Positions 59,967 through 64,000 of a stretch of 64,000 bases of DNA are shown here, in pieces. How positions within the stretch are numbered: position 1 is the stretch's first letter; every line of letters starts with the position of its first letter. The notes below the pieces were generated by a model, which had not been told where the DNA came from, did no database searches, and saw only the letters and a list, made by a program, of their open reading frames with translations. Both the position numbers and the translations under genes were made by a program. This DNA comes from Streptomyces sp. Mut1 (GTDB lineage: Bacteria; Actinomycetota; Actinomycetes; Streptomycetales; Streptomycetaceae): assembly GCF_030719295.1 (NCBI RefSeq), contig NZ_CP120997.1, forward strand, positions 4,413,501 to 4,477,500, given 5' to 3'.

Positions 59967-60981
59967 CCGGCTTCACCACCAGATCACTCGCGTCGAAGGA
60001 CGTGTCGAGCAGCTTGAACTGCTTCTGGGAGTCGATGGCCTTCTGCCAGCGGGCGAGGTCAGGTGAGCCCAGGCCGTTCTTCTGCGTGTTGTCCGACTGC
60101 CACAGGCTCTTGACGAAGAGGTCCTCGACGATCGTGGTGATCTCCTCCTCCTGGCCCTTGAACGAGGTGGCGTACTTCTTTACCGACATATCGACCGCCT
60201 TACGCGGGTTCTTGACGGTGTACTCGATCCCCTTGTTCAGCGCGCTGCCGAACGCCTTGACCGTGTCCGGGTCGCTCTTGACGGCATCCTCACCAGTGAT
60301 GATCACGTTGCCGAAGGAGGGCAGGTACTTGTCGCTCAGGATCTGGTTCACCTCGACCCCGGCGGACTGGAGCGCGTAGTACCGCAGGCGCGAGAAGATG
60401 ATCGCGTCGACCTGCCCGTTCTTCAGCGCGTCCACGATGACGCCAGTGCCCAGGGTGCGGACCTTCACGTCGGAGACCTTCAGACCGGCGCTCTGGAGCA
60501 TCGCCTGGAGCTGAATGTAGTTCGGGCTGCCGAGGTCGGTGACCGCGACGGTCTTGCCCTTCAGGTCCGCGGGGGAGTCGATGTTCGCGGAGGGCTGGGA
60601 GAGCAGCGAGCCGATGCCCTGTTGATAGGTGGTGTGCACGACCTTGGTCTTGATGCCCTTGCCGTACGCGGTGACGACCGAGTCGCCGTTCGGGAAGCCG
60701 AAGTCGACGTTGCCCGACGCCACGTTCTTCACGATGTCGGAGCCCTGGGCGTAGGTGAAATCGACGTCCAGGCCCGCGTCGGAGAAGTAGCCCTGTTCCT
60801 TGGCTTCGTACAGCGGGGCGTAGTACGGCACCGCGGCGCCGTCGATCTGGACGGTGACCTTCTTGGTGCCGTCGGACGATGTCTTCGCCGAGCCGGAGGA
60901 GCCAGGGCTGCAGGCGGCGAGAAGAGCGGCTACGGCCAGGGCGGCGGGGATACCGACCAGCTTCTGGGACCTTCTGTTCAT
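59953..60981 (-). CDS. ABC transporter solute-binding lipoprotein (NMT1/THI5-like)
   Basis: 342 residues. Lipobox LLAACSPG at about 20-24, so membrane-anchored outside. The body is the NMT1/SsuA type 2 binding fold (YYAPLYEAKEQGYFSDAGLD, DFGFPNGDSVVTAYGKGIK, GKTVAVTDLGSPNYIQLQAM, KNGQVDAIIFSRLRYYAL). This group includes binders of pyrimidine precursors, riboflavin, aromatic and sulfonate ligands. AAGGAAAG precedes the ATG. The operon suggests an orotate- or pyrimidine-like ligand. Confidence 0.88.
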   Translation of the reverse strand: MNRRSQKLVGIPAALAVAALLAACSPGSSGSAKTSSDGTKKVTVQIDGAAVPYYAPLYEAKEQGYFSDAGLDVDFTYAQGSDIVKNVASGNVDFGFPNGDSVVTAYGKGIKTKVVHTTYQQGIGSLLSQPSANIDSPADLKGKTVAVTDLGSPNYIQLQAMLQSAGLKVSDVKVRTLGTGVIVDALKNGQVDAIIFSRLRYYALQSAGVEVNQILSDKYLPSFGNVIITGEDAVKSDPDTVKAFGSALNKGIEYTVKNPRKAVDMSVKKYATSFKGQEEEITTIVEDLFVKSLWQSDNTQKNGLGSPDLARWQKAIDSQKQFKLLDTSFDASDLVVKPDDLD

Positions 60982-61013
60982 GATCTTTCCTTGGGGCGAG
61001 GTGGGAGTGAAAC

Positions 61014-61853
61014 TCAGCGGTTCCAGTGCAGGAGCTTGCGCTCGGCCAGGGAGACGAGGCCGAAACCGAGGAGCCCGACCGCCACCGTGATGAGGACTGC
61101 GGCTATCAGCAGGGGGGTGTCACTGGAGGTGTTGCCGAGCACCATGAGGTATCCCAGGCCACGTTCGGAGGCGAGGTACTCCGCCAGGAACGCGCCGGTC
61201 ATGGCGTCGATGACGGCGATCTTGGCGCCGGCCAGCAGCGCGGGGACAGCCGCGGGCAGCTGGATCTTCCGCAGATACTGCCAGCGGGACAGGTGCAGCA
61301 GCCGGCCGAGTGAGCTGACGTCCGCGGTGACCTCCTTCAGCCCGAGCATCGTGGCCATGGCCATCGGGAAGAAGACCAGCAGCAGGATGAGCGCGTACTG
61401 AGAGGTCAGGCTGAGACCGAACCAGAGCACCAGCAGCGGTGCGACGGCGATCTTGGGAGCGGCCTGGAGCAGCACCATGTAGGGCGCGAGGATCTCCCGC
61501 ACCGTACGGGAGGCCCACAGCACCCAGCCCAGGGCGATACCGATCAATGACCCGCCGAGGAATCCCAGCACGATGTTGCGCAGGGTGTAGCTGAGGTTGG
61601 GCCACAGCGTGCCGTCCGTTACCAGCTTCACCCCCGCGTCCAGTACGTCGCCGGGAGCGGGCAGCAGATAGGACGGTACGTCGGCCAGCCTGACATAGGT
61701 GCTCCAGGCCGCCAGCACGGCCGCCGCGTAGGCGAGCGGCGTCAGTATCCGTACGGTCCTGCGGAGGGCGCCGCTGTGGCGGAGGCCGGATCCTGCGGGA
61801 CGCTTCCCGTCCCGGCCGGGAGCCGGGCGGCGGGTGAGGGTTTCCGTACTCAC
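61014..61853 (-). CDS. ABC transporter permease (NitT/TauT/SsuC type), first
   Basis: 279 residues; basic Arg/Pro-rich N-terminus, then six membrane helices and the EAA-like loop QLPAAVPALLAGAKIAVIDA. Starts inside the end of the ATPase gene (ATGA overlap). Confidence 0.88.
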   Translation of the reverse strand: MSTETLTRRPAPGRDGKRPAGSGLRHSGALRRTVRILTPLAYAAAVLAAWSTYVRLADVPSYLLPAPGDVLDAGVKLVTDGTLWPNLSYTLRNIVLGFLGGSLIGIALGWVLWASRTVREILAPYMVLLQAAPKIAVAPLLVLWFGLSLTSQYALILLLVFFPMAMATMLGLKEVTADVSSLGRLLHLSRWQYLRKIQLPAAVPALLAGAKIAVIDAMTGAFLAEYLASERGLGYLMVLGNTSSDTPLLIAAVLITVAVGLLGFGLVSLAERKLLHWNR

Positions 61854-62686
61854 ACCAGCTCCTGACGGAGCATGCCGGAGAACTTCGCGAATTCGGGCAG
61901 CTGCCTGGTCTCGGGGGTGCGGTCACGGTCCAGGGGGACGGTGTGGATGGCCTTGATGCGGCCCGGCCGTGCCGACATCACGGCCACACGGTCGGCGAGG
62001 TAGGTGGCCTCCTCGACGCTGTGGGTGACCAGGACGATGGTCTTGTGGGTCGTTTCCCAGATGCGTAGCAGGTCGTCGTGGAGCCGGTCCCTGGTGATGG
62101 CATCCAGCGCCCCGAAGGGTTCGTCCATGAGCAGGATCCGGGGGTTGTAGGCCAACGCGCGGGCGATGGCGGTGCGCTGGCGCATGCCGCCGGACAGTTC
62201 CTTGGGGAACGAGTCGGCGAAGTCGGTGAGACCGACCAGGTCGAGCAGGTTCGCCACCTGCTCGCGCCCCTGCTCCGAGGTGTCGCGCTGCGCCTCCAGA
62301 CCCAAGGCGACATTGCGCCGGACTGTGCGCCACGGAAGCAGCGCCGGCTCCTGGAAGACGAAGCCGATGTCCTTGCCCGGACGCGGAGGGACACTCCAGT
62401 CCAGGTCTCCTTCGAAGTCTGTGTCCAGGCCGGCCATCATCCTCAGCAGTGTCGACTTGCCGCACCCGGAGGGCCCGATGAGCGCGACGATCTCGCCCTC
62501 GCCCACGTCCAGATCTACGTCCTCCAGAGCCACCACCGTCGAGCGCTTGGCAGAGGTGTAGGTCTTGTGGACCCCTCGGACCGACAGGAGAGGGCTCATG
62601 CGGACCCCGCCCCCCGACATCGCACGGTCCGAGACGCTCGTGCCGCGGTGACACCCGTCATCGGTGTGTGTGGAGTGGTGTGGCAT
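61850..62686 (-). CDS. ABC transporter ATP-binding protein
   Basis: 278 residues from ATG 62686, chosen for the strong GAGGAG just upstream; the normal family N-terminus (MSPLLSVRGVHKTY) begins at ATG 62599, so there would be a 29-residue His/Asp/Ser-rich extension. Walker A GPSGCGKST, signature LSGGMRQRTAIARALA, Walker B ILLMDEPFGALDAITRD, switch His in LVTHSVEEA. First gene of the operon. Confidence 0.9.
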   Translation of the reverse strand: MPHHSTHTDDGCHRGTSVSDRAMSGGGVRMSPLLSVRGVHKTYTSAKRSTVVALEDVDLDVGEGEIVALIGPSGCGKSTLLRMMAGLDTDFEGDLDWSVPPRPGKDIGFVFQEPALLPWRTVRRNVALGLEAQRDTSEQGREQVANLLDLVGLTDFADSFPKELSGGMRQRTAIARALAYNPRILLMDEPFGALDAITRDRLHDDLLRIWETTHKTIVLVTHSVEEATYLADRVAVMSARPGRIKAIHTVPLDRDRTPETRQLPEFAKFSGMLRQELV

Positions 62687-63002
62687 GAAGATCTCCTCAA
62701 TCGTCACGGCGTCGGTGCCCGTACGGAGCCCAGCGGGATCGTTCCGGATCACCGGCACACCACCAAGATTTCCGTATTTGGAAAACGGGCTTCCACTTCG
62801 CTAGTCAGAGACTGGATGCTTTTTCGGCCATAGTCAAGGCCCTAGATCTCGGCCCGCAAATCGGGTATACCGTCAGGCGTGTTCGCTTTTTCCGGATGTG
62901 TGGGGCCGACGCAGGAGCAACCCGCGTGCTGGAAAGTTACGTTCCCGGTCACACACTTCTTCCACTCATGAAAATTGAGTCTTCATAAGGAGGTCGTCGC
63001 CG
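62687..63002. promoter_or_regulatory. divergent control region with palindromic sites
   Basis: 316 bases between the operon and the phosphorylase gene. TTTCC-GTATTT-GGAAA at 62769-62784 is a perfect-armed 16-base palindrome beside the operon promoter; GGAA-AGTTACG-TTCC at 62931-62945 lies nearer the phosphorylase gene. The TTCC-N6-GGAA form is IclR-like, and an IclR-type gene appears to begin at 63929. AAGGAGG at about 62988 serves the phosphorylase gene. Confidence 0.5.
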
Positions 63003-63824
63003 ATGGCGAGAAGCGCACAGGATCCATGGCGCAAGGGGGCGCCGCCCCATCTCCCGGCCGGAGCCGGCACCCTCCCACCGGTCTGTCTGCTCCCGGGAGA
63101 CCCCGCCCGGGTCGACCTGGCCGCCGAGGTGCTCGACGACTTCCGAATCCTCGGCCAGAACCGAGAGTTCAGGATCGGTACCGGCCGAGCACCCGGCGGC
63201 CGGCGGATCGCGGTTTGCTCGACCGGTATCGGAGGCCCCTCCACCGAGATCGCCGTTGTCGAGCTCGCCCGGCTCGGAGTAACGACCGTTCTGCGCACCG
63301 GCGGCATGGGCGCCCTGACCGGCCGTATCCCACCGGGTACCGTGTGCGCGGCTGTTCGGGCGGTACCCGGCAGCGGCGCCGCCTCGCACTATCCCGGCGA
63401 CCCGGATGGGCCGACGGCCCATCCGGCCGTGCTGACCGCCCTCCGGCAGGCAGCGCGCGGCCTGGACGTACCGCTCACCGAGATCTCCGTCGCCACCGTC
63501 GACTCGTACTACCTCGGGCAGGGACGGCCACTTCCCGGACACGAGGAGCGCGCGGCCGCCAGGATGGACGTCCTGCGAGGACTGGGCATCGACGGCCTGG
63601 AGATGGAGACCGAGACGGTGCTGGCGGTGGCCGGGGCCCTCGGCGTACGAGCAGGTGCCGTGCTGGTCGCGCACGCCAACCGTGCCACCGACGACTGGCT
63701 TGAGGACTACCGCCCCGCGCAACTCGCCATGCTGCGGGTGGCGGTGAGCGCGGCGGCGCTACTCTCGGACGACGGCGATCCGCAGGCGGGCACCGCGATC
63801 ACGACCTCGACAGCGCACGGGTGA
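63003..63824 (+). CDS. uridine-phosphorylase-like nucleoside phosphorylase
   Basis: 273 residues. NP-I fold: LLPGDPARVDLAAEVL (phosphate-binding GDP-R), AVCSTGIGGPSTEIAVVELA, LRTGGMGALTGRIPPG and DGLEMETETVLAVA (ribose-binding Glu-Met-Glu). Uridine-type phosphorylases release the base and ribose-1-phosphate from a nucleoside. Divergent from the pyrimidine operon and probably co-regulated, so it may feed that operon with a base; strict substrate unknown. Confidence 0.85.
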   Translation: MARSAQDPWRKGAPPHLPAGAGTLPPVCLLPGDPARVDLAAEVLDDFRILGQNREFRIGTGRAPGGRRIAVCSTGIGGPSTEIAVVELARLGVTTVLRTGGMGALTGRIPPGTVCAAVRAVPGSGAASHYPGDPDGPTAHPAVLTALRQAARGLDVPLTEISVATVDSYYLGQGRPLPGHEERAAARMDVLRGLGIDGLEMETETVLAVAGALGVRAGAVLVAHANRATDDWLEDYRPAQLAMLRVAVSAAALLSDDGDPQAGTAITTSTAHG

Positions 63825-63928
63825 CTGCACATCACTGGAGCACTCGCGAGCGGGCGTGACAACGGCGCCAGGACGATGTCCTCCGTCCGCGCCCGGTAGC
63901 CCCTTGCCCCCGACGAACGGACGGACCG

Positions 63929-64000
63929 CTGAGTACCGACAGTTACACCAGAACGCTGCGCATCCTGCGGGTCATCGCGGCCCATTTGCGCGGCATGTCG
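63929..64000 (+). CDS. IclR-type regulator, N-terminus only (cut by window edge)
   Basis: Open frame to the right edge: STDSYTRTLRILRVIAAHLR GMS, like the first helix of IclR N-terminal HTH domains (RTLRIL-VIA). The only start codon in frame after the TGA at 63857-63859 is a CTG at 63929. It follows the phosphorylase gene by 104 bases. The call rests on 24 residues and position beside a catabolic operon. Confidence 0.45.
   Translation, partial: MSTDSYTRTLRILRVIAAHLRGMS

Overview
The window is a chromosomal stretch from a high-GC actinomycete, almost certainly Streptomyces. The evidence is very high third-position GC, frequent GTG starts, futalosine-route menaquinone genes (mqnD, mqnB), a Scr1-type XRE/DUF397 pair, DUF3027, DUF2771 and DUF2530 proteins, and intergenic repeats with the core GTCCGGCGNTTGAGGACGGAA. 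No tRNA, rRNA, CRISPR array or intact insertion sequence was seen.

Region by region. 1-24 kb looks like conserved core chromosome: XPB-type helicase (cut by the left edge) and its WYL-containing partner, a HAD phosphatase, a long cold-shock protein, mqnD-mqnB, DUF2771 lipoprotein, MFS exporter, DUF3027, a sacsin-like ATPase, a P-type cation ATPase, an AzgA-type purine permease, and a MarR/MFS pair. Its gaps carry many repeat copies and, at 767-1037, a large cloverleaf-like inverted-repeat structure. 23-45 kb is a mixed catabolic, resistance and regulatory stretch: a Tat-exported M23 peptidase flanked by twin palindromes, two aldo/keto reductases, prolyl aminopeptidase, a TetR-controlled SRPBCC/DUF4166 operon with perfect operators, a VanJ-like EEP membrane protein, three VOC proteins, a TetR/NmrA divergon, a lipoprotein with a duplicated domain, an FG-GAP protein, a chloramphenicol acetyltransferase, the XRE/DUF397 pair, and an XRE-cupin regulator that appears leaderless.

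45.3-53.3 kb is a decayed accessory island. It is visibly poorer in GC in places and holds small one- or two-helix membrane proteins, orphan hypotheticals, gene fragments (GNAT, FG-GAP, a dead copy of the XRE-cupin regulator) and remnants of at least four transposase families (DDE_Tnp_4-like, IS1380-like, IS5-like, IS630-like).

53.4-64 kb is the most interesting part: a tightly coupled ten-gene operon on the minus strand. Its order is ABC ATPase, permease, solute-binding lipoprotein, second permease, class 1B dihydroorotate dehydrogenase, two overlapping phosphoribosyltransferase-fold proteins that lack the usual PRPP-loop acids, M20 N-carbamoyl-amino-acid hydrolase, PyrK-like Fe-S flavoprotein, and dihydroorotase. 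It is divergent from a uridine-phosphorylase-like gene and, at the right edge, the start of an IclR-type regulator. Together these could import an orotate-like pyrimidine, reduce it, open the ring and release aspartate plus ammonia and CO2. That is a catabolic reading of genes normally seen as biosynthetic; it is inferred from gene content and has not been shown.
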